Below are positions 24,719 to 32,934 of a stretch of DNA of 64,000 nt, piece after piece. Below the pieces are notes generated by a model. The model saw nothing but the letters and a program-made list of their open reading frames with translations, was not told the DNA's origin and made no database searches. How positions within the stretch are numbered: position 1 is the first letter of the stretch; every line of letters starts with the position of its first letter. The translations under genes and the position numbers were made by a program. Source of the stretch: Pseudomonas sp. 7SR1 (lineage in GTDB: Bacteria > Pseudomonadota > Gammaproteobacteria > Pseudomonadales > Pseudomonadaceae); contig NZ_LT707064.1 of assembly GCF_900156465.1 (NCBI RefSeq), positions 1,958,001 through 2,022,000 on the forward strand, in the 5' to 3' direction.

Positions 24719-25635
24719 GCAGCCTGTTGGTGTTTCCCGGCCAAGGTGCGCAACGAGCCGGCATGCTCCACGGGCTGTCGCCGCAAGTCTTGGATGAGGC
24801 GAGTGATGCCCTCGGCGAAGACGTGTTGCAACTGGACAACGCCGAGGCGTTGCAATCGACCCGCGCCGTGCAACTGTGCCTGTTGATCGCCGGCGTGGCG
24901 GCTTCCCGGCGCTTGCTGGAGCAGGCGCCTGCGCCGGACTACGTGGCGGGGCTGTCCATCGGTGCCTATCCGGCGGCGGTGGTGGCCGGTGCGCTGGGGT
25001 TCGAGGATGCGTTGCGGCTGGTCAGCCTGCGCGGCGAGCTGATGCAACAGGCGTTTCCCCAAGGCTATGGCATGACCGCCATCATCGGCCTGGACCTCGC
25101 CGCGGTGGAGGCATTACTGGCAAGGGTACACAGCGAGCAGACACCGGTTTACCTGGGCAATATCAATGCCGACAACCAGGTGGTCATCGCCGGCAGCGAC
25201 GAGGCCATGAGTATCGTTGCCCGGGAGGCGCGAAGCCAGGGAGCCGCCAAGGCATGTCGTCTGGCGGTAAGCGTGCCGTCCCACTGCCCGCTGTTGGAGG
25301 CGCCGGCCCGCGCACTGGCCCAGGCCTTCGCCGACGTACCCTTGAAAGCGCCCAGCCTGGGTTATCTCAGCGGCAGTCGCGCCCGGCCGATGGCCAATAT
25401 CGAGGCCTTGCGCGACGACCTGGCGTTCAACATGTGCCGCGTCGTCGATTGGCGCGGCACGGTGCAAAGCGCCTACGAGCGAGGCGCGCGGCTACAGATC
25501 GAACTGCCACCCGGCGCGGTGCTCACCGGCCTGGCGCGCCGGGTGTTCGAGCAGGGCACTGTCATTGCTTTCGACGGGGCTCGGCTCGATACCTTGCAGG
25601 CGCTACTGCGTGAGGAGGGCCGCCGCCGACCCTAG
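24715..25635 (+). CDS. mdcH: Malonyl-CoA:ACP transacylase of malonate decarboxylase (epsilon subunit)
   Basis: 306 residues from the ATG at 24715 (MSSLLVFPGQGAQRAGMLHGL). FabD-like acyltransferase with the oxyanion motif FPGQGAQ, the nucleophile serine in GLSIGAYPAA and the histidine in SVPSHCPLLE. It loads malonyl from malonyl-CoA onto MdcC, priming the enzyme. A 66-bp gap follows before madL, the only real gap within the operon. Confidence 0.95.
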   Translation: MSSLLVFPGQGAQRAGMLHGLSPQVLDEASDALGEDVLQLDNAEALQSTRAVQLCLLIAGVAASRRLLEQAPAPDYVAGLSIGAYPAAVVAGALGFEDALRLVSLRGELMQQAFPQGYGMTAIIGLDLAAVEALLARVHSEQTPVYLGNINADNQVVIAGSDEAMSIVAREARSQGAAKACRLAVSVPSHCPLLEAPARALAQAFADVPLKAPSLGYLSGSRARPMANIEALRDDLAFNMCRVVDWRGTVQSAYERGARLQIELPPGAVLTGLARRVFEQGTVIAFDGARLDTLQALLREEGRRRP

Positions 25636-25701
25636 ACACCGACTCAAGCTGGCGAAGCACAAAAACAACAACTTCGACGATGCACTTTGAGGATTACAAC
25701 A

Positions 25702-26094
25702 ATGATTATCTACGGTGTGGCATTTCTGGCTTTTTGTACCCTGGCGGGCATCTTCATTGGTGAGCTACTGGGTAAATTGATTGGTGTGCCGGCCAACGTC
25801 GGTGGCGTCGGCATTGCGATGCTGCTGTTGATCGGCCTGGGCAGTTACCTGAGCAAACACGGCTTTTTCAAAGGCAAGACCGAAGCCGGCGTCGAGTTCT
25901 GGAGTGCGGTCTACATTCCCATCGTGGTGGCCATGGCGGCCCAGCAGAATGTCTACGGAGCGCTCAAGGGGGGGCCGATGGCGGTACTGGCGGGCACCCT
26001 GGCCGTGGTGATCGGCTTCGCGATGGTGCCGGTGCTGGTGCGCATTGGCAACAAGGGGCCTGAAGCCAACGTTTCCGTCAAGACGCTCGGGTGA
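25702..26094 (+). CDS. madL: Malonate transporter subunit MadL
   Basis: 130 residues from the ATG at 25702, with GAGG about 10 bp upstream; a TTG at 25687 is less likely. Four hydrophobic segments are visible (about 2-25, 33-52, 72-90 and 96-118), with GKLIGVPANVGGVGIAMLLLIGLGSYL typical of the family. MadL and MadM together form the sodium-dependent malonate uptake system known from Malonomonas. It ends in a GTGA overlap with the madM frame. Confidence 0.94.
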   Translation: MIIYGVAFLAFCTLAGIFIGELLGKLIGVPANVGGVGIAMLLLIGLGSYLSKHGFFKGKTEAGVEFWSAVYIPIVVAMAAQQNVYGALKGGPMAVLAGTLAVVIGFAMVPVLVRIGNKGPEANVSVKTLG

Positions 26095-26099
26095 TCGCC

Positions 26100-26864
26100 A
26101 TGTACGAATCCATGATGAAGGTGATTACCGGGTACGGTCTGATCAGCGGTTTTGCGATTGTCGGCATCACGATGTGGGTGTCGTACTGGATCAGCGACAC
26201 GTTCACCAGGGGCCGCCTGCACGGCTCGGCCATTGCGATCCTGCTCGGCCTGGTGCTGTCGTACATAGGCGGTGCAATGACCGGTGGACAGAAGGGCGTG
26301 GTGGACGTCCCGCTGTTATCGGGGATCGGGTTGCTGGGTGGAGCGATGCTGCGGGACTTCGCCATTGTCGCCACGGCGTTCGGCGTGAGTGTCGAGGAAC
26401 TCAAGCGCGCCGGTTTCGTCGGCGTCCTTGCGCTGTTCGTCGGGGTGGCCACCTCATTCATCGCCGGCGTCGGCGTGGCGATGGCTTTCGGGTACACCGA
26501 TGCGGTAAGCCTGACCACCATCGGTGCCGGCGCGGTGACCTACATCGTCGGCCCCGTTACCGGCGCCGCCATTGGTGCCAGTTCCGAAGTGATGGCCTTG
26601 TCCATCGCCGCAGGCCTGATCAAGGCGATCCTGGTCATGGTGGCGACGCCTTTCGTGGCGCCCCTGATCGGTCTGAACAATCCCCGCAGCGCGGTGATCT
26701 TCGGCGGCCTGATGGGCACTTCCAGTGGCGTGGCCGGCGGCCTGGCCGCCACGGATCCGAAGCTGGTGCCCTATGGCTGCCTGACGGCGGCGTTCTATAC
26801 GGCCCTTGGATGCCTGCTGGGGCCTTCGTTGCTGTTTCTGGTCATGCGGGGATTGATGGGGTAG
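26100..26864 (+). CDS. madM: Malonate transporter subunit MadM
   Basis: 254 residues from the ATG at 26100 (MYESMMKVITGYGLISGFAIVG); a GTG at 26091 overlapping the madL stop is an alternative. Eight or so hydrophobic segments, with repeated glycine-rich turns such as GLLGGAMLRDFAIVATAFGVS and GGLMGTSSGVAGGLAATDPKL. It is the larger partner of MadL in malonate import. Transcription of the mdc operon probably ends at the REP pair downstream. Confidence 0.94.
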   Translation: MYESMMKVITGYGLISGFAIVGITMWVSYWISDTFTRGRLHGSAIAILLGLVLSYIGGAMTGGQKGVVDVPLLSGIGLLGGAMLRDFAIVATAFGVSVEELKRAGFVGVLALFVGVATSFIAGVGVAMAFGYTDAVSLTTIGAGAVTYIVGPVTGAAIGASSEVMALSIAAGLIKAILVMVATPFVAPLIGLNNPRSAVIFGGLMGTSSGVAGGLAATDPKLVPYGCLTAAFYTALGCLLGPSLLFLVMRGLMG

Positions 26865-26895
26865 GGCTTTGGATTTTCGCTGAGCGGGCAGCCCT

Positions 26896-26970
26896 TGTTG
26901 CGAGCAAGCTCGTTCCCACATTGGATCGGCGTTCACATATTCCTTGTGGGAACGAGCTTGCTCGCGATGG
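26896..26970. repeat. REP inverted pair between madM and mdcR
   Basis: TTGCGAGCAAGCTCGTTCCC and its inverse GGGAACGAGCTTGCTCGCGA flank about 27 bp in the convergent gap. Both arms carry the same change (GTTCCCAC instead of GCTCCCAC), so pairing has been kept. Confidence 0.82.
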
Positions 26971-26984
26971 GGGACGGCGCGATT

Positions 26985-27899
26985 TCAGGCCTGGCGATTG
27001 GCATACATCCGGCACTCGGCCAATAGCGCCAACAGGTTCGGATCGCGCTCCTTGGCCTTGAGGAACACCAGGCCGATGTGTTGCTGCAACCGGTACTTTT
27101 CCTGCAAAGGGATCAGCCTCACCCGGTTTTCGTATACCGCTGCGATCCGCCCCGGCAGCAAGGCGTAGCCCACGCCCGAACTGACCATGCTCAACAGGGT
27201 GAAGATATCGTTGACCTGCATCGCCACCTTCGGCTCGAAGCCCGCCTGCCTGAACACCCGCACCCCGTCCTGATGAGTGGCGAAACCCTGGGTCAAGGTG
27301 ATGAACGTCTCGTCGCGCACCTCGGCCAGATCGACTTCGCTGCGTTGGGCAAAGGGAGAATCCGCTGGCGTAGCAAGAAAGATGTCGTCGCAAAACAGCT
27401 CGATATGTTCGCAGTCGGGGTCGTTCACGCTGTCGTCCAAGGAGATCAGGATCGCGTCCACCTCCATGTTCTTGAGCTTGTACAACAGGTCGATGTTCGA
27501 GCCCAGGATCAGGTCGATATTGAGTTCACTGCGGCGGATCTTCAGGCCCATGATCAACTGCGGGACGGTCTTGACCGTCAACGAATACAGCGAACCAAGC
27601 TTGAAGCGCTCGGCGGAGAACCCGGCGGCCTCGCGGGTCAGGCGCACGCTGTCGACCACATCCTGGATCAGTTTCTGTGCCCGCTCCTCCAGTACATAGG
27701 CACTCTCCAGCGGCGTGAGGTTGCGCCCCTCATGCTTGAACAGCGGACAACGCAGGGCGCTTTCCAGGGAATGAATGGCCCGGTGCACGCTGACATTGCT
27801 GGTCTGCAGCTCGGCCGCCGCCCGGGCCAGGTTGCCGGTGCGCATGAAGGCCAGGAACACCTCGAGTTTCTTCAGGGTCAATTCTTCGTCGATCAGCAT
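26985..27899 (-). CDS. mdcR: LysR-family activator of malonate genes, MdcR
   Basis: 304 residues from the ATG at 27899 (MLIDEELTLKKLEVFLAFMRTG). N-terminal winged helix-turn-helix (residues 10-70, with ARAAAELQTSNVSVHRAIHSLE) and a C-terminal effector domain (VDAILISLDD; SGVGYALLPGRIAAVYE). It is convergent with the mdc operon rather than divergent from it, so the target promoter is 8 kb away upstream of mdcA. The likely inducer is malonate or a malonyl thioester. The name rests on context plus family. Confidence 0.9.
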   Translation of the reverse strand: MLIDEELTLKKLEVFLAFMRTGNLARAAAELQTSNVSVHRAIHSLESALRCPLFKHEGRNLTPLESAYVLEERAQKLIQDVVDSVRLTREAAGFSAERFKLGSLYSLTVKTVPQLIMGLKIRRSELNIDLILGSNIDLLYKLKNMEVDAILISLDDSVNDPDCEHIELFCDDIFLATPADSPFAQRSEVDLAEVRDETFITLTQGFATHQDGVRVFRQAGFEPKVAMQVNDIFTLLSMVSSGVGYALLPGRIAAVYENRVRLIPLQEKYRLQQHIGLVFLKAKERDPNLLALLAECRMYANRQA

Positions 27900-27959
27900 G
27901 GGGCGGACTCTTATTCGTATCGCCTGATTGTGCCCCAATTGGCTTCTTTTTAGAGGGTG

Positions 27960-28002
27960 TCTGTGTGGCGCGGGGATTTATCCCCTCGCCACAGGGGTTC
28001 CA
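27960..28002. repeat. TGTGGCGAGGGG-type hairpin repeat
   Basis: TGTGGCGCGGGGATTTATCC followed at once by the complementary CCTCGCCACA. This is a single copy of the second repeat family, between mdcR and the TrhA-like gene. Confidence 0.7.
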
Positions 28003-28106
28003 ACCGGTCCAGACAGCTCGGGCCCAGGGGCAAGCAGCAAACCATTGCACTTTGCAGCGCCAGGCCTGAGCCTTGGCGTCTGTTTTGGAATGTGAGGGGG
28101 GATTGG

Positions 28107-28724
28107 ATGTATCACGGGGAACGACTCAACGCCTGGACGCACCTGGTGGGGGCGGTGGCAGCGTTCATCGGTGCGGTGTGGTTGCTGGTGATCGCCGGAA
28201 TGGCCGGCGATCCCTGGAAGATCGTCAGCGTGGCGATCTATGGCTTTACCTTGCTGGTGCTGTACAGCGCCTCGACCGTCTACCACAGCGTGCGCGGGCG
28301 CAAGAAAGCGATCATGCAGAAGGTCGATCATTTTTCGATCTACCTGCTGATCGCTGGCAGTTACACACCCTTTTGCCTGGTGACCCTGCGCGGGCCATGG
28401 GGCTGGACCTTGTTCGGGATTGTCTGGGGGCTGGCGCTGATCGGGATCCTGCAGGAGATCAAGCCGCGCTCCGAGGCACGGATCCTGTCCATCGTGATCT
28501 ATGCCGTGATGGGCTGGATCGTGCTGGTGGCGGTCAAGCCGTTGTTGGCGGCCCTGGGCGGTGCCGGATTCGCCTGGCTGGCCTCGGGTGGAGTGTTGTA
28601 CACCGTGGGCATTATCTTTTTCGCCCTCGACAGCCGGCTGCGGCATGCCCATGGCATCTGGCACCTGTTCGTGATTGCCGGAAGCCTGCTGCATTTCGTG
28701 GCGATCCTGTTCTACGTGCTCTAG
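28107..28724 (+). CDS. trhA: TrhA / hemolysin III family seven-helix membrane protein
   Basis: 205 residues from the ATG at 28107 (MYHGERLNAWTHLVGAVAAF). Seven hydrophobic helices. The family's metal-ligand-like residues are present: the first His in NAWTHLVGA, then STVYHSV, KVDHFSIYLLIAGSYTPFCL and the C-terminal HGIWHLFVIAGSLLHF. The family (PAQR/hemolysin III, YqfA/TrhA) is related to ceramidase-like membrane hydrolases and affects membrane energetics or lipid balance; a true hemolytic role is doubtful. It stands alone, convergent with the next LysR gene. Confidence 0.9.
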   Translation: MYHGERLNAWTHLVGAVAAFIGAVWLLVIAGMAGDPWKIVSVAIYGFTLLVLYSASTVYHSVRGRKKAIMQKVDHFSIYLLIAGSYTPFCLVTLRGPWGWTLFGIVWGLALIGILQEIKPRSEARILSIVIYAVMGWIVLVAVKPLLAALGGAGFAWLASGGVLYTVGIIFFALDSRLRHAHGIWHLFVIAGSLLHFVAILFYVL

Positions 28725-28780
28725 GTCCTGTACGAAGTGTCTTGAGACGAGCCCGAGGGGCAAGGCTTTTCGCACAGGGC

Positions 28781-29686
28781 CTAGGACAAACGATCCAGCT
28801 GCTCCTGCGCCCGAGTGGCGAAAATCTCCAGCAGCGCGCCCAGGGCATGTGCCGGCGCCTCGTTGGCCCGGGTCACGGCATACAGCGAAATGGGCAGCGC
28901 TGGCGACAGCGGCCGGATGGCCGTGCGACTGGCCGAAGCGCCCAGGGCCGTGAACGGATCGATCACCGCCAAGCCGGTGCCGGCCTCCACCATGGCCCGG
29001 GCCAGGGAATAGGTCTGCACGGCGATGCTGACACGTGGTGGCGGCTGGACGGCTTCGAGGTAGCTGTCCAACCGGGCTGACAACGGGTCGGCGCTGGACA
29101 GGCCGATCAGCGGCGCGCCTGCCAGCTCCTGCAGCGGCATTGGCCTGCCCAGCGCCGCCTCGGCCCAATGTCCTTTCGGTGCCAGGGCCACCAGCACGCC
29201 GCTGGCCAGGACCTGGGCCTTGAGTCCGGGATGATCGGGCGGTTGCAGGGTCAGGGCGACATCGATTTCGCGCATCAGCAGGTTCTGCACCAGTTCGCGG
29301 CTGTGGGCGCTGGACAATTCACAGGCGATGTCCGGGTAGCGGCCGGTCCACTGGTGGATCGCGGTGGGTAACAACGACAGGGCCAGGGCCGGCGTCGCAC
29401 CGATGCGCAAGCGCTGGCCAGGCGCGCGACGCAGGCTCTGGGCCAGCCGACGGACGCCCTGCAGGCTCTCGCTGACCTTGTCGACTTCACGTTCCAGTTC
29501 CAGCGCTTCGGGCGTGGGCTGCAGTTTGCCGCGCATTCGCAGGAACAGGGCAAACCCCAGTTGCTGCTCGGCGTGCTGCAAGACCTTGGTCACCGCCGGC
29601 TGGGATACGTGCAGCAATTGCGCGGCGCCGCTGATGGTGCCGGCCTGGCGGATGGCCTGGAAAATCTCGATGTGGCGAAGGCGCAT
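28781..29686 (-). CDS. LysR-family transcriptional regulator
   Basis: 301 residues from the ATG at 29686 (MRLRHIEIFQAIRQAGTISGA); an in-frame ATG at 29731 would add 15 unconserved residues. The DNA-binding helix AAQLLHVSQPAVTKVLQHAE is at about 20-40, with a standard periplasmic-binding-like sensor domain after it. It is divergent from the D-amino-acid-dehydrogenase-like gene 106 bp away and is the likely regulator of it and the binding protein that follows. The inducer is unknown; amino acids are the obvious guess. Confidence 0.9.
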   Translation of the reverse strand: MRLRHIEIFQAIRQAGTISGAAQLLHVSQPAVTKVLQHAEQQLGFALFLRMRGKLQPTPEALELEREVDKVSESLQGVRRLAQSLRRAPGQRLRIGATPALALSLLPTAIHQWTGRYPDIACELSSAHSRELVQNLLMREIDVALTLQPPDHPGLKAQVLASGVLVALAPKGHWAEAALGRPMPLQELAGAPLIGLSSADPLSARLDSYLEAVQPPPRVSIAVQTYSLARAMVEAGTGLAVIDPFTALGASASRTAIRPLSPALPISLYAVTRANEAPAHALGALLEIFATRAQEQLDRLS

Positions 29687-29791
29687 GGCGAGCCCATAAC
29701 CTTTGTCTATAGGTGGTCCATCTTTATTCATTGTCCCGACCCTGTCACCTGCTCCTACTCTCGGGCCATTGGAAACCGGGGCGAGACAGAT

Positions 29792-31033
29792 ATGGTTCAG
29801 CGGGTTTGTATCATCGGGGGCGGAGTGATCGGGTTGGCGACAGCCTACGCACTGGTGCGCGACGGCATCGACGTGACGCTGGTGGAGGCGCGGGAGACGC
29901 TGGGTCGTGAAACCAGTTTCGCCAATGGCGGCCAGTTGTCCTACCGCTACGTCGCGCCCCTGGCGGATGCCGGCGTGCCCTGGCAGGCGCTGGGCTGGAT
30001 GCTGCGCGGTGATTCGCCGCTCAGGCTGCGACCGCGCCTGGACCCGGCGCAGTGGCGCTGGATGGCCTCGTTCCTGGCCGCCTGCCGGACGTCGATCAAC
30101 CGTCGCAACGGTGGCCACCTGTTGCGCCTGGCGCTGTTGAGCCAGGCCACGTTGCAGGGCTGGCGCGAGGAGGATCACCTCGACGGTTTCCACTGGCGAC
30201 GCAACGGCAAGCTGGTGACATTTCGCAATGGCGGACATTTCCAGCGCGCTCGCCAACGGATAACGCAGACGGCCTGTCAGCAGGTGCTGGACGCTGCCGA
30301 ATGCGCGCGCCTGGAGCCGGCACTGAGCGGCGTGCCCTACGTGGGCGGCATCTACACACCGGATGAGGAAGTCGCTGACTGCCATGCCTTCTGCCTGAGA
30401 CTGGCGGAGCGTTTGCGCTCATCGGGGCGCTGCGAGTTCCTGCTGGGCCGACCGGTGACCGGCATTCGCCATGCCGGCGACCGGGTGCAGGCCCTCGAGC
30501 GCGGTGGGCAATGGTTGCCGGTGGACAACCTGGTGATCGCCGCCGGCCACCGCAGTGGGGCGCTGGGGTTGCCGGGAGTGCCGATGCCCCTTTATCCGCT
30601 CAAGGGCTATAGCCTGACCGTGCCGATCGGCGCGCAGCATCGGGCGCCAGAATTGAGCATCACCGATTACGACCGCAAGGTGGTCTACTCTCGCATCGGT
30701 GAGCGATTGCGGGTGGCGGCCATGGTGGACATCGTCGGCTTCGACCCGGCGCCGGATCCCCGGCGCCTGGCCCTGATCAGGCGCCAGGCCCGGGAAACCT
30801 TCCCCCGGGCCGGCGACTACGAGCACGCCATCGAGTGGGCCGGCATGCGCCCGGCCACGCCCAGTGGCGTGCCGCTGATCGGGGCCACCCGCTACCGCAA
30901 CCTGTGGCTCAACCTCGGCCATGGCGCGCTGGGTTTCACCCTGGCGTGCGGCAGTGCTCGCCTGCTCAGCGAACTGATTCGCCAGCGCACACCGTCCATC
31001 GATTTGCAGGGCCTCACGCCCCGCGCCGCCTGA
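29792..31033 (+). CDS. FAD-dependent D-amino-acid dehydrogenase-like oxidoreductase (DadA family)
   Basis: 413 residues from the ATG at 29792 (MVQRVCIIGGGVIGLATAYAL). The Rossmann motif GGGVIGLATAYALVRDG is at 9-25, with the acidic end of the second strand at LVEARETLG. Next is the DadA signature ETSFANGGQLSYRYVAPLA and a C-terminal FAD block WAGMRPATPSGVPLIGATRY. DadA enzymes oxidise D-amino acids to 2-oxo acids at the membrane and pass electrons to quinone. Sequence blocks differ enough from canonical DadA that the substrate is open. It is 23 bp before a GltI-like binding protein, so the two probably act on one substrate class. Confidence 0.87.
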   Translation: MVQRVCIIGGGVIGLATAYALVRDGIDVTLVEARETLGRETSFANGGQLSYRYVAPLADAGVPWQALGWMLRGDSPLRLRPRLDPAQWRWMASFLAACRTSINRRNGGHLLRLALLSQATLQGWREEDHLDGFHWRRNGKLVTFRNGGHFQRARQRITQTACQQVLDAAECARLEPALSGVPYVGGIYTPDEEVADCHAFCLRLAERLRSSGRCEFLLGRPVTGIRHAGDRVQALERGGQWLPVDNLVIAAGHRSGALGLPGVPMPLYPLKGYSLTVPIGAQHRAPELSITDYDRKVVYSRIGERLRVAAMVDIVGFDPAPDPRRLALIRRQARETFPRAGDYEHAIEWAGMRPATPSGVPLIGATRYRNLWLNLGHGALGFTLACGSARLLSELIRQRTPSIDLQGLTPRAA

Positions 31034-31056
31034 CCCACCCGCAACGGAGAATAACA

Positions 31057-31956
31057 ATGCGAAAAATCACGTTGATCGGCTGCACCCTGAGCCTGCTGTT
31101 GGGCGTCCAGGCCCAGGCCACGCAAGCGCCTTCGGGCACCCTGGAAAAGATCGCCAGCAGCCAAGGCATCACCCTGGGCTATCGCGATGCGTCGGTGCCG
31201 TTTTCCTACATAGGCGACAGCAGCGGTAAACCCATGGGGTATTCGGTGGAACTGGCGAACAGGATCGTCGAGCGCATCAAGACACAGCTGGGGTTGTCGC
31301 GACTGGACGTGAAGTACAACCTGGTCACGTCCCAGACCCGTATCCCGCTGGTGCAGAACGGCACTGTGGATCTGGAATGCGGCTCCACCGGGGTCACCGC
31401 CGAGCGGCAGAAGCAGGTGGCCTTCTCCTACGGCTTCATCTACGTCAAGGGCCAGTTGCTGACGGCCAGGGACAGTGGCATCCAGCGTTTCGCCGACCTG
31501 CGCGGCAAGAACGTGGTCACCACCGCCGGCACCACCAACGAACGTTTCCTGAAAAACTACAACCAGGATAACAAGGCCGAGATGTTCGTCATCAGCGCCA
31601 AGGACCATGGCGAAGCGTTCCAGATGCTGGAGACGGGCCGGGCGGCGGCGTTCTACATGGACGATGCGCTGCTGTACGGTGAACGGGCCAAGGCCCGCGA
31701 TCCGCACAAGTGGGTGGTGGTGGGAGAAGAGCAATCGCGGGAAATCTACAGCTGCATGGTGCGCAAGGACGATCCGCAATTCCTGGCCCTGATCAACGCG
31801 GCCCTGGGGGACTTGTACAAGTCAGGCGAGATCAACGCCATCTACGACCGCTGGTTCCAGCAACCGATTCCGCCCAAGGGCCTGAACCTGGAATTCCCGA
31901 TGACCAATGAGTTGAAGGCGATTATTGCCAGGCCGACCAGTGATCCGGTGCAGTAG
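31057..31956 (+). CDS. GltI-like periplasmic amino-acid-binding protein
   Basis: 299 residues with a Sec signal peptide (about 1-22, LIGCTLSLLLGVQAQA). The mature part follows the E. coli glutamate/aspartate binding protein closely: RIPLVQNGTVDLECGSTG, ERQKQVAFSYGF, VISAKDHGEAFQMLETGRAAAF, MDDALLYGERAKA, and the C-terminal QQPIPPKGLNLEFPM. It would bind an acidic amino acid in the periplasm. No permease or ATPase gene lies beside it, so it must use a transporter encoded elsewhere or act as a sensor. Confidence 0.9.
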   Translation: MRKITLIGCTLSLLLGVQAQATQAPSGTLEKIASSQGITLGYRDASVPFSYIGDSSGKPMGYSVELANRIVERIKTQLGLSRLDVKYNLVTSQTRIPLVQNGTVDLECGSTGVTAERQKQVAFSYGFIYVKGQLLTARDSGIQRFADLRGKNVVTTAGTTNERFLKNYNQDNKAEMFVISAKDHGEAFQMLETGRAAAFYMDDALLYGERAKARDPHKWVVVGEEQSREIYSCMVRKDDPQFLALINAALGDLYKSGEINAIYDRWFQQPIPPKGLNLEFPMTNELKAIIARPTSDPVQ

Positions 31957-31986
31957 GTCGTCCGGATCCCCACGGCTCCACTGTGA

Positions 31987-32102
31987 CTGATCGTTCCCAC
32001 GCTGGCGCCCGGGAACGCCGCCAGGGAGGCCCCGCGTTCCGCTTCTGGAACGTGGCCCAGAGCCTTGCGGGATGCATTCCCACGTAGAGCGTGGGCGATC
32101 GA
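31987..32102. repeat. MITE-like intergenic element with terminal inverted repeats
   Basis: About 115 bp bounded by TGATCGTTCCCACGCT on the left and AGCGTGGGCGATCGA on the right (imperfect inverse). The inner complementary stretches include CGGGAACGC/GCGTTCC and TTCTGGAACG. It contains no ORF. From memory, similar elements with GTTCCCACGC ends are scattered in P. fluorescens-group genomes. Confidence 0.6.
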
Positions 32103-32112
32103 CAGAGGTCTG

Positions 32113-32832
32113 TCAGAAGTCCCCCCACAACTGCTGTGCCACCGCAAGGGCCACCACCGGCGCGGTTTCGGTGCGCAGCACGCGGGGGCCGAGGCGGGCG
32201 GCGTGGTAGCCGGCGGTCTTGGCTTGTTCGACTTCGGCATCCGACAGGCCGCCCTCGGGGCCGATCAGGAATGCCAGTGCCTGCGGTCTGGCGTGGCTGA
32301 CCAGCGGCTCGGCCACCGGGTGCAGGACCAGCTTCAGTTCGGCCGCGGTCTGCTTCAGCCAATCGGCCAGCAGCAGCGGTGGATGGATCACCGGCACGGT
32401 GGAGCGCCCGCACTGCTCGCAAGCGCTGATCGCCACCTGGCGCCAGTGCAGCAGGCGCTTGTCGGCGCGTTCGTCCTTGAGGCGCACTTCGCAGCGCTCG
32501 CTGAAAATCGGCGTGATCTCGCTGACCCCCAGTTCCGTGGCTTTCTGAATGGCCCAATCCATGCGCTCGCCCCGGGACAAGCCCTGGCCAAGGTGAATAT
32601 GCAACGGTGACTCCACCTGGCCGGCGAATTGTTCGTCCAATTGCACCCGCACGCGTTTCTTGCCGACTTCCACCAGGGTGCCGCGAAATTCCTGACCGGA
32701 GCCGTCGAACACCTGCAGCGCATCGCCTTCGGCCATGCGCAGCACCCTGCCGATGTAGTGGGCCTGGGCTTCGGGCAGTTCGTGGTCACCGAGGCTCAAG
32801 GGGGAGTCGATGAAGAAGCGGGACAGTCTCAT
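32113..32832 (-). CDS. rsmE: 16S rRNA (uracil-1498-N3)-methyltransferase
   Basis: 239 residues from the ATG at 32832 (MRLSRFFIDSPLSLGDHELP); a short upstream extension is not conserved. It has an N-terminal PUA-like barrel and a C-terminal SPOUT knot: KATELGVSEITPIFSERCEVRL, LAFLIGPEGGLSDAEVEQA and LGPRVLRTETAPVVAL, which form the SAM-binding trefoil. It methylates U1498 in helix 44 of 16S rRNA. It neighbours bioA as remembered in P. aeruginosa. Confidence 0.96.
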   Translation of the reverse strand: MRLSRFFIDSPLSLGDHELPEAQAHYIGRVLRMAEGDALQVFDGSGQEFRGTLVEVGKKRVRVQLDEQFAGQVESPLHIHLGQGLSRGERMDWAIQKATELGVSEITPIFSERCEVRLKDERADKRLLHWRQVAISACEQCGRSTVPVIHPPLLLADWLKQTAAELKLVLHPVAEPLVSHARPQALAFLIGPEGGLSDAEVEQAKTAGYHAARLGPRVLRTETAPVVALAVAQQLWGDF

Positions 32833-32873
32833 TTCGAATCTCTGCAAAAGTTAACGGTGCCATGGGGGCGGCA

Positions 32874-32914
32874 CCTGTGGCGAGGGGATTCATCCCCTCG
32901 CCACCACGGTGTTC
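32874..32914. repeat. TGTGGCGAGGGG-type hairpin repeat
   Basis: CCTGTGGCGAGGGGATTCAT followed by CCCCTCGCCAC, a short perfect hairpin between rsmE and bioA. It may also act as the bioA terminator. Confidence 0.7.
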
Positions 32915-32934
32915 TCGCCAATGGAATCGAGGGC

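Noticed and set aside
28107..28724. The hemolysin III family gene as a toxin
   Set aside because: The family is a seven-helix membrane protein related to PAQR/TrhA; hemolysis is not a safe functional claim.
19313..32112. The mdc region as a recent genomic island
   Set aside because: Base composition and codon use look like the rest of the window and no integrase, tRNA end or direct repeats were seen.
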